Assembly: GCF_001905445.1 (NCBI RefSeq)
Contig: NZ_LIVQ01000004.1
Span: 516,175-580,174, forward strand
Source of the DNA: Streptomyces sp. CB00455
GTDB lineage: Bacteria; Actinomycetota; Actinomycetes; Streptomycetales; Streptomycetaceae
Length of the DNA stretch: 64,000 nucleotides
Direction of reading: 5' to 3'
Shown here: positions 1 to 8,676 of the stretch, in pieces
How the letters are laid out: the number at the start of each line of letters is the position of its first letter
Numbering within the stretch: the stretch's first letter is position 1
Notes under the pieces: model-generated
Seen by the model: only the letters and a program-made list of their open reading frames with translations
What the model was told of the DNA's origin: nothing
The model's database searches: none
Program-made: the position numbers and the translations under genes

Positions 1-354
1 CGAGAACCAGAGCAGGGCCTCCCACGGAGGGATCCGCTCCTGGAGAGGCAGCCGCTGCACCTCGGGTACGTACCCGACGGGGTAGATCAGGCAGATCGGG
101 TTAGTCCAGAGGGCCTCTGCCAGCACGATGACATCGACCAGCGGAAGGTTGGCCCTGCGGCCAGACTCCATGTTCGCGATCACGTTGCGAGGGATGGGGT
201 GTCCAAGCAGCTCGCAGCGGTCGGACAACTCCTGTGCGCTCCAACCAATTTCCTTTCTCCGTCTCCGGACTTCGTTAGCCACGGTGGCCATGACGTGGTC
301 CGCCCACTCCGGGACGTTGTCCTCGTCTTCATCATCAGATCCATGTTGTGTCAT
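1..354 (-). CDS. XRE-family helix-turn-helix regulator (3' part outside window)
   Basis: Reading the minus strand from ATG 354 gives an open frame to the window edge (118 codons, C-terminus missing). After an acidic N-terminus (GSDDEDEDN) the protein has a helix-turn-helix: RRRRKEIGWSAQELSDRC, then PRNVIANMESGRRANLPLVD, then LAEALWTNPICLIYP. This is the XRE/Cro pattern of recognition helix plus a Leu/Ala-rich helix. It diverges from the gene at 448 across a 93-bp gap, the usual layout for an element repressor controlling its own promoter and the excision/replication promoter. Family call is firm; the target is inferred. No clear ribosome site precedes the ATG. Confidence 0.8.
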   Translation of the reverse strand, partial: MTQHGSDDEDEDNVPEWADHVMATVANEVRRRRKEIGWSAQELSDRCELLGHPIPRNVIANMESGRRANLPLVDVIVLAEALWTNPICLIYPVGYVPEVQRLPLQERIPPWEALLWFS

Positions 355-447
355 AGAGACACATTAGCTCGACCAGACTTGTTCTCGTAGGCCCGGAGCC
401 GGACGTGCCACCGCGTTCGCCGACGGCTGTGACGAGAGGAGTGCTGC

Positions 448-678
448 GTGCGGGAAAACCCGACCGGAACCAGGTCGAAGGGGATGAGTCGCGAGGAGGT
501 GTTGGCCTTGCCGGCGGCCATTGACCTGGACACCAGCAATCGCGCGCTGGGCCTCGGGCGGAGCAAGGGCTACGAGCTGGCCAAGCGGGGCGAGTACCCG
601 TGCAAGGTGCTGCGGCTGGGCAAGGCGTACCGCGTGGTGACCGCAGACCTGCTGGACCTGCTGGGCCTGGCCGCTTGA
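448..678 (+). CDS. AlpA/excisionase-like small DNA-binding protein
   Basis: This 76-residue protein reads LGLGRSKGYELAKRGEYPCKV followed by LRLGKAYRVVTADLLDLLGL. That is the winged helix-turn-helix (HTH_17) pattern of AlpA/Xis-type excisionases and of small regulators in actinobacterial integrative elements. GTG 448 is chosen because GAGAGGA at 434-440 gives a 7-nt spacing; ATG 484 has its purine tract directly abutting. It is divergent from the XRE gene and about 230 bp upstream of the DUF3631 gene. Likely role is excision or control of the replication/transfer genes (inference). A general MerR-like regulator is the alternative. Confidence 0.7.
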   Translation: MRENPTGTRSKGMSREEVLALPAAIDLDTSNRALGLGRSKGYELAKRGEYPCKVLRLGKAYRVVTADLLDLLGLAA

Positions 679-908
679 GGCGGAGAGAAAGTAGCAGACG
701 ATTCTGCGCGGAGCTGACACAGAAATGCTGGACTGTGCCAGGGGTCGGACGTACTGTTCGTCGTCGCCCGGCTCCGCCAAGGGCTCACGGGAAACGAATG
801 AGCCCCCGACGCGCCAACGTCGGAGGCCCCGGCAACATCCCCACACGCGATCACACGGTCAACCCGAGTGGCCTGCACGCACGCGGCCACACGAGAAGGA
901 GCTGCCTC

Positions 909-2192
909 TTGAAACCTACGACATCCACGCCCCCTGCCGCACCCGCCAAGACGGGCTGGCCCGTGCCCGCGATCCCCGGCCAGCTGGATGCCCACCTGCG
1001 CGGCGCACAGGACGGAGAGCTCGACGCAGCCGCCGAATCCTCTGTCGAGGCCGATAGCCCTCCGGAGCCGCGGGCCCCCGCCTCGGAGGGGGAGCAGTTC
1101 CTGGACGAGCTGTGGACCACGATCCGCCGCTACGTGGTCATGCCCAGCGAGGAGGCCCTGACCGCCACCACGCTGTGGGCGGCAGCCACCCACCTGCAAA
1201 CCGTGTGGCAGCACGCCCCGCGCCTGGCGGTGGTCGGGCCCGCGAAGCGGTGCGGGAAGTCGCGGCTGCTGGAGGTCCTGATCGAGACCGTCCACGATCC
1301 GCTGATCACGGTCAACGCGTCAGCGGCGGCGATCTTCCGCTCGATCAGCGAGGGCAATCCGCCCACCCTGCTGGTGGACGAGGTAGACACGATCTTCGGG
1401 TCGGCGAAGGTCGCGGAGAAGAACGAGGAGATGCGCGGCCTGCTCAACGCGGGCCACCAGCGCAACCGCCCCACCCTGCGCGTGTCCGGCCCGAACCACG
1501 ACGTGCAGAAGTTCTCCACCTTCGCCATGGCCGCCCTGGCCGGCATCGGGGACCTGCCCGACACGATCATGGACCGGTCCGTGGTCATCCGCATGCGCCG
1601 CCGTGCCAGCGGCGAGAAGGTGACCTCCTGGCGTTACGGCCGCGACGACCTGGCGGTCAGGGCACTTCGGGAGCGGCTGGCGGCCTGGCTGGCCAGCGTC
1701 CGCGACGAGGCCATCGCGCTGGAGCCCAAGCTCCCGGTCGACGACCGCGCCGCCGACACGTGGGAGCCGTTGATCAGCGTCGCCAACCTCGCGGGCGGGC
1801 GCTGGCCGATGATCGCCCGTACGGCGTGCAAGGCCATGACGGACTACGAGTCCGGGCGGGACCAGGACGGCGGGCTGAAGATCCGCATCCTGACCGACAT
1901 CCGCAAAGCGTTCGCCAGCGTGGGTAACCCGCCCGCCCTGCGGACCGCCGACCTGCTGAACTTCCTTAACGAGGACCCTGAGGCGCCGTGGGCCGAGATC
2001 AGCTCCGCCGGGCTCACCCCACTGAAGCTGCGGGCCCTGCTGACCGACTACGGCATCAGCTCCGGCAACCGCCGCTTCCCCGGCGGCAACCAGGCCAAGG
2101 GCTTCACCCTCGCGCAGTTCACCGACGCCTGGACCCGGTACTGCCCGCCGGAACAGCCCGCTCACAAGGCAGCACCCGCCACCGGGCCGTGA
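909..2192 (+). CDS. DUF3631-domain ATPase/replication-type protein of mobile elements
   Basis: A 427-residue protein. The core has a Walker-A-like RCGKSRLLEVL, a Walker-B-like LLVDEVDTIF and a sensor-like stretch LRVSGPNHDVQKFSTFAM, followed by a helical C-terminal half ending NRRFPGGNQAKGFTLAQF. This matches DUF3631 proteins, found with primase/helicase modules in actinobacterial plasmids and integrative elements, so a role in element replication is likely; the biochemistry is not established. TTG 909 is chosen because AGAAGGAG (894-901) sits 7 nt upstream, and the frame upstream of it does not look like protein. It is followed by a perfect stem-loop and a repeat-rich non-coding stretch. Confidence 0.75.
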   Translation: MKPTTSTPPAAPAKTGWPVPAIPGQLDAHLRGAQDGELDAAAESSVEADSPPEPRAPASEGEQFLDELWTTIRRYVVMPSEEALTATTLWAAATHLQTVWQHAPRLAVVGPAKRCGKSRLLEVLIETVHDPLITVNASAAAIFRSISEGNPPTLLVDEVDTIFGSAKVAEKNEEMRGLLNAGHQRNRPTLRVSGPNHDVQKFSTFAMAALAGIGDLPDTIMDRSVVIRMRRRASGEKVTSWRYGRDDLAVRALRERLAAWLASVRDEAIALEPKLPVDDRAADTWEPLISVANLAGGRWPMIARTACKAMTDYESGRDQDGGLKIRILTDIRKAFASVGNPPALRTADLLNFLNEDPEAPWAEISSAGLTPLKLRALLTDYGISSGNRRFPGGNQAKGFTLAQFTDAWTRYCPPEQPAHKAAPATGP

Positions 2193-2201
2193 CCCGCCTC
2201 A

Positions 2202-2492
2202 ACTCGTCCCACCCGTCCCCGCGCAGGTCAGCGCGGGGACGGGTCAGGACGCCGCAACGGGTCAACCCGACATCACCACGCTGCTGACCTCGCCGAACAC
2301 GGCAGGCGCGGCTCTCCGCCGCCCTCCGAGGAGTGTCGGCGCGGTCTGCGGACCAACACCCGTACCGACCCGTCCCCACTCGTCCCACCGACCGTCTCCG
2401 AGCCGGACGCCCCGTCCCTCGCAACGAGTCGGGTCGACATCAGCCGCTCACCCGTACCTGCTCTGACCAGCGACGGGACGAGTGGGACGAGT
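2202..2492. repeat. Iteron-like ACTCGTCCC / GGGACGAGT repeats in a non-coding stretch
   Basis: The 359-bp gap 2193-2551 has no convincing gene. It holds ACTCGTCCCA at 2202-2211 and 2378-2387, and two tandem inverted copies GGGACGAGT at 2475-2483 and 2484-2492, plus many GTCCC/GGGAC blocks. Directly and inversely repeated 9-mers beside a replication-type gene and upstream of transfer genes fit a replication origin, a partition-type site or an operator array. Which one cannot be told from sequence. Confidence 0.5.
2212..2243. terminator. 13-bp perfect stem-loop after the DUF3631 gene
   Basis: CCCGTCCCCGCGC (2212-2224) pairs perfectly with GCGCGGGGACGGG (2231-2243) across a 6-nt loop, 20 bp after the DUF3631 stop. 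There is no T-run, as is common for high-GC actinobacterial terminators. A single-strand or double-strand origin structure is possible given the repeats nearby. Confidence 0.6.
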
Positions 2493-2551
2493 CCGCGCCC
2501 TTCACGGCCACCCGCCCCTGTGGTCCCCGCCAACTCCCCGGAGCCTCACGC

Positions 2552-3388
2552 TTGCCCTCGCACGCCATCCCGTCCTCCCCCACCCCATCTCCGGCTCGGC
2601 CCAAACTGGCCGTGGCGATTCGTACCGGGGTCGCGCTCATGGCGCTCGGCGCGTTCGCGCTGTCCTACGACGCCCTGCGTCAGATGGCCGCCGCCAGCCA
2701 CGTCCACGCAGCCCTCACATACGTCTTCCCCCTCCTCGTCGACGGCTTCATCGCCCTGGGAATCGGCGCGCTCATGGTTCTGCACGCCGGACCTCTGCGC
2801 GCCCGCCTTTACGTGGCCTCGCTGGTCGCACTCGCCACGGCCACAAGCATCTGGGCCAACGTGCTCCACGCGATCCGCCTCAACCAGCAAGCCCGCCACA
2901 CCGGACTCCCGCTGGACGACATCACCGTGGGCGCCATCTCCGCCATCGCTCCGCTCGCACTGGCAGGCGCGGTCCACTTCTACTTGCTCGTCCAGCGCCA
3001 ACCCGCCACGCGCCACAACACCGCAGACGTCCAAGCCGCCACGCGCCACAAGCCCGACGTCGTGGACGAACCTCGCCAGGTGCTGGCAGCCGACGCTGGG
3101 GCGCCAACACCCGTGGAAACGAGCCGGGATGTGGCCGAGCCTGCGGGGAAACAAGAGGCGGAAATCAACACCCCGCCCAAGCGCAAGGGACGCAAGCCCA
3201 GCGCCACCTTGGAGCAGGCCATCGAGATAGGCCGCACCGCGCAGCCCGGCCGGGACGGACACGCCTCCCGCCGTCGCATCGAGGACGCCGTCCGCGACAA
3301 GGGCTTCACCATCAACAAGGACCTCGCCGAGGAGGTCAAGGACCTCCTCCAGGCCGAACTGGACGAGCACGCCGCCGCCGTCCACTGA
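2552..3388 (+). CDS. DUF2637 (SpdB-like) membrane protein
   Basis: About 278 residues from TTG 2552. Four hydrophobic segments occupy roughly residues 18-145, with the landmarks VALMALGAFALSYDALR, YVFPLLVDGFIALG, YVASLVALATATSIWANV and IAPLALAGAVHFYLL. This is the DUF2637 pattern of proteins encoded beside transfer genes in Streptomyces plasmids (plasmid-spread or Spd proteins). The C-terminal half is hydrophilic and lysine-rich, with a helix-turn-helix-like RRRIEDAVRDKGFTINKDLAEEV. The start is uncertain: GGAG lies about 8 nt before TTG 2552, and an in-frame ATG at 2333 would add 73 low-complexity residues. Probably membrane-bound and involved in transfer or intramycelial spread (inference from family). 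Confidence 0.75.
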   Translation: MPSHAIPSSPTPSPARPKLAVAIRTGVALMALGAFALSYDALRQMAAASHVHAALTYVFPLLVDGFIALGIGALMVLHAGPLRARLYVASLVALATATSIWANVLHAIRLNQQARHTGLPLDDITVGAISAIAPLALAGAVHFYLLVQRQPATRHNTADVQAATRHKPDVVDEPRQVLAADAGAPTPVETSRDVAEPAGKQEAEINTPPKRKGRKPSATLEQAIEIGRTAQPGRDGHASRRRIEDAVRDKGFTINKDLAEEVKDLLQAELDEHAAAVH

Positions 3389-3484
3389 TCCAGCCTGCCC
3401 ACCCGTACCGGCACCGCGGGTGGGCAGGCACCTTCCCCGCACTCCGCCCGCTGAGGCGACCCCACCTCCGAAGAAAGGCCCGGC

Positions 3485-4141
3485 ATGTCCGACCTGCACA
3501 CCCCCGACCTCACCGTCCACCAGCAGCACAACACCCGTACCCCAGCCCCAGACCAGGCAGCAAGGTATGGCGTTGGACCGTCCAAGGGCCGGTCCAACAC
3601 TGCCTCCGCCCCGGGGGTGGCGGAGGTGCAACCCCGGCGCGAGGGCGCACCGGGGCAGGAGGCGGCCGGTGGCGCCGACGCCGGCCAGCCCGTCGTGCGT
3701 GCCGCCGACGAGGCCGCGCTGTACCGGGTCGCCCGCCGTCGCGCTCGTGACACCGAGCAGCGCAAGATGCGTGTCGATGTCCGCTACAGCGCCGACGAGC
3801 ACACCGAGATCCTCGCCGAGGCCCGCCGTCTGAATCTGGCCGGCGCGCACTACGTCGGCGCCGTCGTCATGGCCCACCTGAACGGTGATCTCGCGCTGCC
3901 CGGCCAGCGGACCTCCCACGATGACCTGATCGACGAGCTCGCCGCCCTGCGGTTCCAGGTCGCCGCTATCGGCAAGAACGTCAATCAGATCGCCTTCAAG
4001 CTGAACTCCGGCGGCCATCCACACCCTGGGGACACAGCCCTTCTCGCGGAAGCCCGACGCGTCCTCGGCCTGGCCCGTGACGCCGCCACGTCGATCGATG
4101 TGGCCTCGGACGATGCCGCCACATCGAAGCGAGCCGCCTAG
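3485..4141 (+). CDS. MobC-like relaxosome accessory protein
   Basis: 218 residues. The first 85 or so are a variable Ala/Pro-rich leader. The conserved part reads KMRVDVRYSADEHTEILAEA, then ALRFQVAAIGKNVNQIAFKL and LLAEARRVLGLARDA. The phrase IGKNVNQIA is the hallmark of MobC/bacterial mobilisation proteins, which bind oriT DNA and help the relaxase nick it. Its stop overlaps the GTG of the relaxase gene by one base, so the two are translationally coupled. An oriT is expected near this gene; the 96-bp gap at 3389-3484 and the repeats upstream are candidates. Confidence 0.85.
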   Translation: MSDLHTPDLTVHQQHNTRTPAPDQAARYGVGPSKGRSNTASAPGVAEVQPRREGAPGQEAAGGADAGQPVVRAADEAALYRVARRRARDTEQRKMRVDVRYSADEHTEILAEARRLNLAGAHYVGAVVMAHLNGDLALPGQRTSHDDLIDELAALRFQVAAIGKNVNQIAFKLNSGGHPHPGDTALLAEARRVLGLARDAATSIDVASDDAATSKRAA

Positions 4142-5823
4142 TGATCGCGAAGATAGGCAAGGCCGGCGCCAACACCCGCGGGGTCCTGAGGTATCTGTAC
4201 GACACCGTCCGGGCCAAGGATCACACCGACCCCCACCTCGTGGCCTCCTTCGACGGCTTCGCCCCCGATCCCGGACGCGACCCCGACGCCACGCTCGCCC
4301 AGCTCGCCACGGTCCTCGACCTGCGGGTCAAGCAGGCGGGCGACCGGGCACGCGACAAGCACGTGTGGCACTGCTCGGTGAGGGCCGCACCCGAGGACCG
4401 GATCCTGTCGGACGAGGAGTGGGCGGTGATCGCCCGCCGTGTCCTGAACGCCACCGGCATCGCTCCCGCCGGCGACCCGGACGCCTGCCGCTGGGTCGCG
4501 GTCCGCCACGCCGAGGACCACATCCACATCGTTGCCACCAAGGTCCGCGGCGACCTCAGCACACCCCGCAACTGGAACGACTACTTGCGCGCCGACAAGG
4601 AGTGCGCCGCGATCGAGAAGGAGTACGGCCTGCGCCAGGTCGTGCGCGGCGACCGCACCGCCGCCAAACGCCCCACCCGTGCCGAGAAGGAGAGGGCCCT
4701 GCGCGCCGGGCACACCGCCACGCCCCGGGAGAGGCTGCGGGCCAGCGTCCGCACGGCGGTGGCGGCTGCCACGGGCACCGAGGAGTTCTTCACCATCCTC
4801 CGCGACGCGGGCGTGCTGGTGGACATCCAGCGCTTCCCCTCCGGCGACATCCGCGGCTACAAGGTCGCCCTCGCCGACGACAGGAACGCCAAGGGCGAGC
4901 CGGTGTGGTTCTCAGGCTCCACCCTCGGCCCCGACCTGTCCTACCCCAAGATCAGCGAACGCCTCGCACCCACGGAATCCGCTCCCATGGGCCGGCACTC
5001 CGGCCGTCGGCGAACGGCATGGCAGCAGGTCACCGACGCCGTCGACCAGATCCCTGACGTTCTCGACCAGGCCGACGACGCCGTGGGCCAGGCTCACATC
5101 ACCGTGGTCGCCGAAACCCTCGACGCCCTCCCCCTCATCGCCCCCGCCAGCTACAGGCCCCAGCTGGCCCAGGCAGCCGCGGCATTCGAGCGGGCCAGCC
5201 GCTCCCGCATCCGCGCCCGCCACCAGCAGGCCCAGGCCACACGCCGGGCCATCAAGGCGATCGTGCGTGAACCCGCGCCGAAGGACGGAGCCCTCCTAGC
5301 GATCCTCCTCGACGCCCTGCTCGTGGCCGTCGTCGCGGCCCAGCACTGGCACCACAACCGCCAGCACGACCAGCAGGCCGAAGCCGCCCGCCAGGCAGCC
5401 GAGCACCTGCACGCCGCCTACCAGGCAGCCGCCATGCAGCCCCTGACCGTGATCCAACAGCGCGGTTTCCGTCTGGCCGTCACGGTGCAGCAGCGGCAGG
5501 CCGCCCTCGTCCGCCAGGCACTACCGGACCTGGCCGAGCAGATCCTCACCGAGCCCGGCTGGCCCGCCCTCGCCGCCACCCTCACCGACGCCCAGAAGGC
5601 TGGCCACGACCCGACCGTCCTGCTCACCGAAGCCACCCGACGACGGGAACTCGACACCGCCGCCTCCATCAGCGACGTCCTCGTCTGGCGCCTTCGCGGC
5701 AGCGCCCACCTGCCCGCCACCCCTCACGGCCTACCTGCCCGCGGCAGCCGACGCACCCCGCCGGCAACCCCTGCCGCACAGCCGGCGGCCAGGGCAGCGA
5801 GCGACTCAACCCGCCGTCGCTGA
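4141..5823 (+). CDS. Relaxase/mobilisation nuclease
   Basis: 560 residues from GTG 4141. The N-terminal domain (residues 1-140) carries the elements of a MOBP-type relaxase: a Tyr-rich segment LRYLYD at 16-21, His74/His77 in HVWHCSV, and the metal-binding H-x3-H-x-H set VRHAEDHIHIVATKV (His123, 127, 129). It should nick oriT and become covalently linked to the transferred strand. The C-terminal part is Ala/Gln-rich and helical (coiled-coil-like, residues about 300-530) with a possible hydrophobic helix around LLAILLDALLVAVVAAQHW. This marks the element as mobilisable through a single strand; a TraB/FtsK-type translocase was not seen in this window. Confidence 0.85.
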   Translation: MIAKIGKAGANTRGVLRYLYDTVRAKDHTDPHLVASFDGFAPDPGRDPDATLAQLATVLDLRVKQAGDRARDKHVWHCSVRAAPEDRILSDEEWAVIARRVLNATGIAPAGDPDACRWVAVRHAEDHIHIVATKVRGDLSTPRNWNDYLRADKECAAIEKEYGLRQVVRGDRTAAKRPTRAEKERALRAGHTATPRERLRASVRTAVAAATGTEEFFTILRDAGVLVDIQRFPSGDIRGYKVALADDRNAKGEPVWFSGSTLGPDLSYPKISERLAPTESAPMGRHSGRRRTAWQQVTDAVDQIPDVLDQADDAVGQAHITVVAETLDALPLIAPASYRPQLAQAAAAFERASRSRIRARHQQAQATRRAIKAIVREPAPKDGALLAILLDALLVAVVAAQHWHHNRQHDQQAEAARQAAEHLHAAYQAAAMQPLTVIQQRGFRLAVTVQQRQAALVRQALPDLAEQILTEPGWPALAATLTDAQKAGHDPTVLLTEATRRRELDTAASISDVLVWRLRGSAHLPATPHGLPARGSRRTPPATPAAQPAARAASDSTRRR

Positions 5824-5876
5824 CCGAGGAAGGGCGGCCGAAGCACACGGCAAGCCACCCAGCGCAGGGACAGGCA

Positions 5877-5907
5877 GCCGGTGGCGGGAGCCCTTCCCGC
5901 CACCGGC
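5877..5907. terminator. Perfect 13-bp hairpin after the relaxase gene
   Basis: GCCGGTGGCGGGA (5877-5889) and TCCCGCCACCGGC (5895-5907) form a perfect stem with a 5-nt loop 54 bp after the relaxase stop. It is a likely transcription terminator closing the mobilisation operon. Confidence 0.7.
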
Positions 5908-6090
5908 CGCACGCCATCCGGTCAGACCGGCTGCCGGGAACTGCCCGGCTGCCGGTCGGCCTCGCTACGGTTCGACGTTCGTACAACCAACTGTCCTAAT
6001 TGGTCATCAGGATTCAAGTTGGTTCAGAACCGGCGGGTCAATCGGTCGAGATCCTCCACCCCCATAGCCGCTCCGCTCCTTGGATCTAGC

Positions 6091-6633
6091 GTGTCAGCCG
6101 TGCCTGACATCGAGTACGAGAGTCGCGGGGTTCCGCTGGAGGAGTACCAGTTCACCCCCCGAGACCATCGCGAGCAGCAGCAGCGCGACACCATGAGGCA
6201 GTTCGTTAGCCGACAGGTCGAGGAGGACGTTGCAAAGTGCCGGGCAGACCCGGAGATGGCTGCGCGGCGCCGCCAGGCGTTCGAAAATGCCTGGAAGCTG
6301 ATGCAGTCCTTCAAGAAGGCGGACCACGAGATCATGCGGTGGCGGGTCCGTCTGTACTGCGGCCACATCGCCGAAACTCGGCGTCACTACGAAAGCTGCA
6401 ATCCCACCCTGCACGGCTCCTCCTCGATGGACTGCCCAGAATGCGGGAAGGAGTCTTCGGCGATCGTGGCCTTCGAACCCATCGGACTCGTGGGAGAGCC
6501 GCCCGCCGCTGCTCGTGAAGAACTGGCAGCTCCTCCACCGCCAAAACGGCCGACCCGTGCTGAGCTTGAACGCCGCATCGCCCAGCTGGAGAAGGAGAAC
6601 GAGCGCCTTCGAGTGCTGGGCCGCATCGATTGA
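6091..6633 (+). CDS. Unknown zinc-ribbon-like protein with C-terminal coiled coil
   Basis: About 180 residues from GTG 6091. I do not recognise the family. A charged helical N-terminal half is followed by RLYCGHIAETRRHYESCNPT and MDCPECGKESSAIVAFEP, a Cys/His set (C-x-H ... C ... C-x2-C) that could bind one zinc. The C-terminus (RAELERRIAQLEKENERLRV) is a short leucine-zipper-like coiled coil. It follows the relaxase gene after a terminator and a 180-bp gap and converges on the operon ending at 6664, with 30 bp between. Likely a DNA- or RNA-binding accessory protein of the element. An alternative GTG start exists at 6100. Confidence 0.55.
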   Translation: MSAVPDIEYESRGVPLEEYQFTPRDHREQQQRDTMRQFVSRQVEEDVAKCRADPEMAARRRQAFENAWKLMQSFKKADHEIMRWRVRLYCGHIAETRRHYESCNPTLHGSSSMDCPECGKESSAIVAFEPIGLVGEPPAAAREELAAPPPPKRPTRAELERRIAQLEKENERLRVLGRID

Positions 6634-6663
6634 CGCCCTGGACAGCGCTTTCGTCGCCGTCGT

Positions 6664-7659
6664 TTACCGGAGCGCCTCTTCCTCGATGAGGCAGGCGACT
6701 GCCGGCCACGGAACGCGCAGCTCGCCAAAAAGAGTCCAGTAGGCGAATGCCTCGCGGACCATGGCGCTGACGCCGAGGCGGGCAGCGTCCGGGGCGATGG
6801 CGCCTATGACTCGCCGCGTGATTCCTCCCGCTCCGCGCGCCGCGGGAGTGATTCCGTGGCCGAGGAGGAGTGTGGCGGTGCGGATAGCGTCGAGCGTCGT
6901 CGGCGGTGCCGACTGGGCGAAGCGACCGTAGACCAGGTCGTACCAGTGTTTCCGGGTACGTGCCCAGGCGAGGCGTTCCAACCCGGTGCCGAGGTCCACA
7001 GCCAGGCGGTCCGGGTGGTCGGTGTTCCACAGGAGGACGATGTCGCCGAGGGTGAGGTCCAGGTGGCGGAAGCGCAGGGTTAGGCCTTCGACCTCTTTTC
7101 GGCGCCAGGGGATGAGAGTGCCGTAGATGCTCAGGTGCCGAGCGTGGAAGCCGAGTCGGGAGAGGACGGTCAGCCAGCCGTCGAGGATGGCTCCGTACTC
7201 GTCTAGGTCCTTGATGGGTTGGACTCGGGAGACATTGACGAAGGAGGTCAGGAACCCCTCGGCCAAGAAGCCCCTGGCGTCGCGTTGGCCTGTGAAGCGG
7301 ACGACTGGCTGGGGGAGGAATCCACTCCGATAGGTGTGGGGCTTGCCCTCCTTGAGGAGGGGGTCGAGGGCCTGGACCGCGGAGATGGTGAGCTCGGTCT
7401 CTCGGCCCCATCGGAGCGGAAGGCAGGCGTCACGAGGGGCGCCGTTGCCCGCGAACCCGTGCTGCAGACCGTCCAGCAGCTCGCGCCACGAGGGTGGTCG
7501 ACGCGGCGAGCTGTAGGGGGTGCCTCGAAGCGGGTGTTGGATCTGGATGCGGGAGCCGTCGGCGGCGAACTCCCAGTGGGGACCTAACGCCGCGCGGAGC
7601 ACAGCGGGTATCCGCAAGGCCAGGGAGTCTCCGGCCAAACTGCTTGCCCCAGTCAGCAC
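6664..7659 (-). CDS. Stand-alone class II aminoacyl-tRNA-synthetase-like protein (AlaRS-like core)
   Basis: 331 residues from GTG 7659; the start overlaps the stop of the glycosyltransferase gene, making this the last gene of the operon. The middle of the protein resembles the catalytic core of alanyl-tRNA synthetase: TISAVQALDPLL, then QPVVRF (117-122), TSFVNVS (138-144), and VDLGTGLERLAW (222-232), which matches class II motif 3 (G-x-G-x-E-R). It lacks the long tRNA-recognition, editing and dimerisation parts of a real AlaRS, being about a third of its length. That points to a paralogue activating an amino acid or acting on a small acceptor. The family call is by eye and should be treated as a hypothesis. 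Confidence 0.5.
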   Translation of the reverse strand: MLTGASSLAGDSLALRIPAVLRAALGPHWEFAADGSRIQIQHPLRGTPYSSPRRPPSWRELLDGLQHGFAGNGAPRDACLPLRWGRETELTISAVQALDPLLKEGKPHTYRSGFLPQPVVRFTGQRDARGFLAEGFLTSFVNVSRVQPIKDLDEYGAILDGWLTVLSRLGFHARHLSIYGTLIPWRRKEVEGLTLRFRHLDLTLGDIVLLWNTDHPDRLAVDLGTGLERLAWARTRKHWYDLVYGRFAQSAPPTTLDAIRTATLLLGHGITPAARGAGGITRRVIGAIAPDAARLGVSAMVREAFAYWTLFGELRVPWPAVACLIEEEALR

Positions 7660-8675
7660 GATCGGGCTGCCATCGCCGAGAAGTGCCGCGCAGGGTCGAA
7701 GCGGCGCAGGCCGATCTCTTGGACCTGACCGTGGTCGAGGCCCTCCGCCTGCTCGATGGCGTGTGCCAGTCGGCGGGCCGCTGTCTCGTCGTCCTCATCG
7801 GGATCGGCCACGCTGATCGCGCCGGTCTGGTCGCAGAGGGCGGCTTCGGCGCAGGTGCCGGTTCGCCAGGTGAGGGCGGCCATCGGGGTGCCGGCGCGGA
7901 GGGATTCGCCGAACACAGCGGCGCCGGCCTCCACATAGGTGCGGGCGTAGGTGTAGACGAAGACGGACGCTTCGCGGATGGCAGCGGTCTTGGCGGGGCC
8001 GCCGAGTTCGCCGACCCACTTGACGTGGTCTGCGCTGAAGAGCCGATCGTGGCGTCGTACGTAGCCCTCGTCGAAGACCGGTCCGACGATCCGGATCCGG
8101 CGGCCGAGTATCTGAGCAGCACGTACGGCGATGTGCGGAGCCTTCTCCTCGTCGATCCGGCCGAGCCACACGAGGTCGGTACCGGCGACCGCCGGCGGCT
8201 CCTCCTCGTTGAGGCCGAGGTGCACGGCCAGCTCGGGGATCGGCCGGTGGTCGGCGTACCGCTCGATCATCTCGGGCGAGTAGCAGTAGAGCCGTGACCG
8301 CTTGCCGTCGAAGGCGGTAGCGGCGTGCTGGAACACCGGAGAGTGCTGGAACGTGGCGACGTCACAGTCCAGGTCGTTCCAGGTGCGGGTCCAGGCGGGC
8401 AGCGAGGGGTACTCGTGCCCCACGATCAGAAGGTCGTATCGGGCGCCACGGAGCTCGCGCTCGGCGAGCGATCCAGCGGTGACGTCCTCCAGACGGACCG
8501 GCTTACGGACCCAGTCGTTCTCCAGGTCCGTGAGCCAGCCCGGCCCCAGGAGGTGTACGTCGGCGCCTGCGGCCCGGGCGCCGACGGCGACCGCCCACAG
8601 CCATCGTTCGATCCCGCCGTACCCGGCGGGTGGAAAGGCGTAGCTACCAGGGAAGTCGCAGACGCCGACGAGCAC
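7653..8675 (-). CDS. GT-B glycosyltransferase (GT4-like)
   Basis: 340 residues from GTG 8675, one base after the serS stop codon, so translation is coupled. The N-terminus reads VGVCDFPGSYAFPPAGYGG followed by IERW, the Gly-rich loop and GGxE of GT4-type enzymes. The C-terminal domain has WLGRIDEEKAPHIAVRAAQ and AAVFGESLRAGTPMAAL, the E-x7-E-like nucleotide-sugar binding region. It should transfer a sugar from an NDP-sugar to an unknown acceptor. Being the only glycosyltransferase in an operon with a synthetase pair and two kinases, it suggests a glycosylated small molecule as product or target (inference). Confidence 0.75.
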   Translation of the reverse strand: MLVGVCDFPGSYAFPPAGYGGIERWLWAVAVGARAAGADVHLLGPGWLTDLENDWVRKPVRLEDVTAGSLAERELRGARYDLLIVGHEYPSLPAWTRTWNDLDCDVATFQHSPVFQHAATAFDGKRSRLYCYSPEMIERYADHRPIPELAVHLGLNEEEPPAVAGTDLVWLGRIDEEKAPHIAVRAAQILGRRIRIVGPVFDEGYVRRHDRLFSADHVKWVGELGGPAKTAAIREASVFVYTYARTYVEAGAAVFGESLRAGTPMAALTWRTGTCAEAALCDQTGAISVADPDEDDETAARRLAHAIEQAEGLDHGQVQEIGLRRFDPARHFSAMAARSC

Positions 8676-8676
8676 G

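Noticed and set aside
1..6633. An integrase or FtsK/TraB-type translocase of the element
   Set aside because: Searched by eye for tyrosine-recombinase (R...HxxR...Y), serine-recombinase and translocase motifs; none is present in the window.
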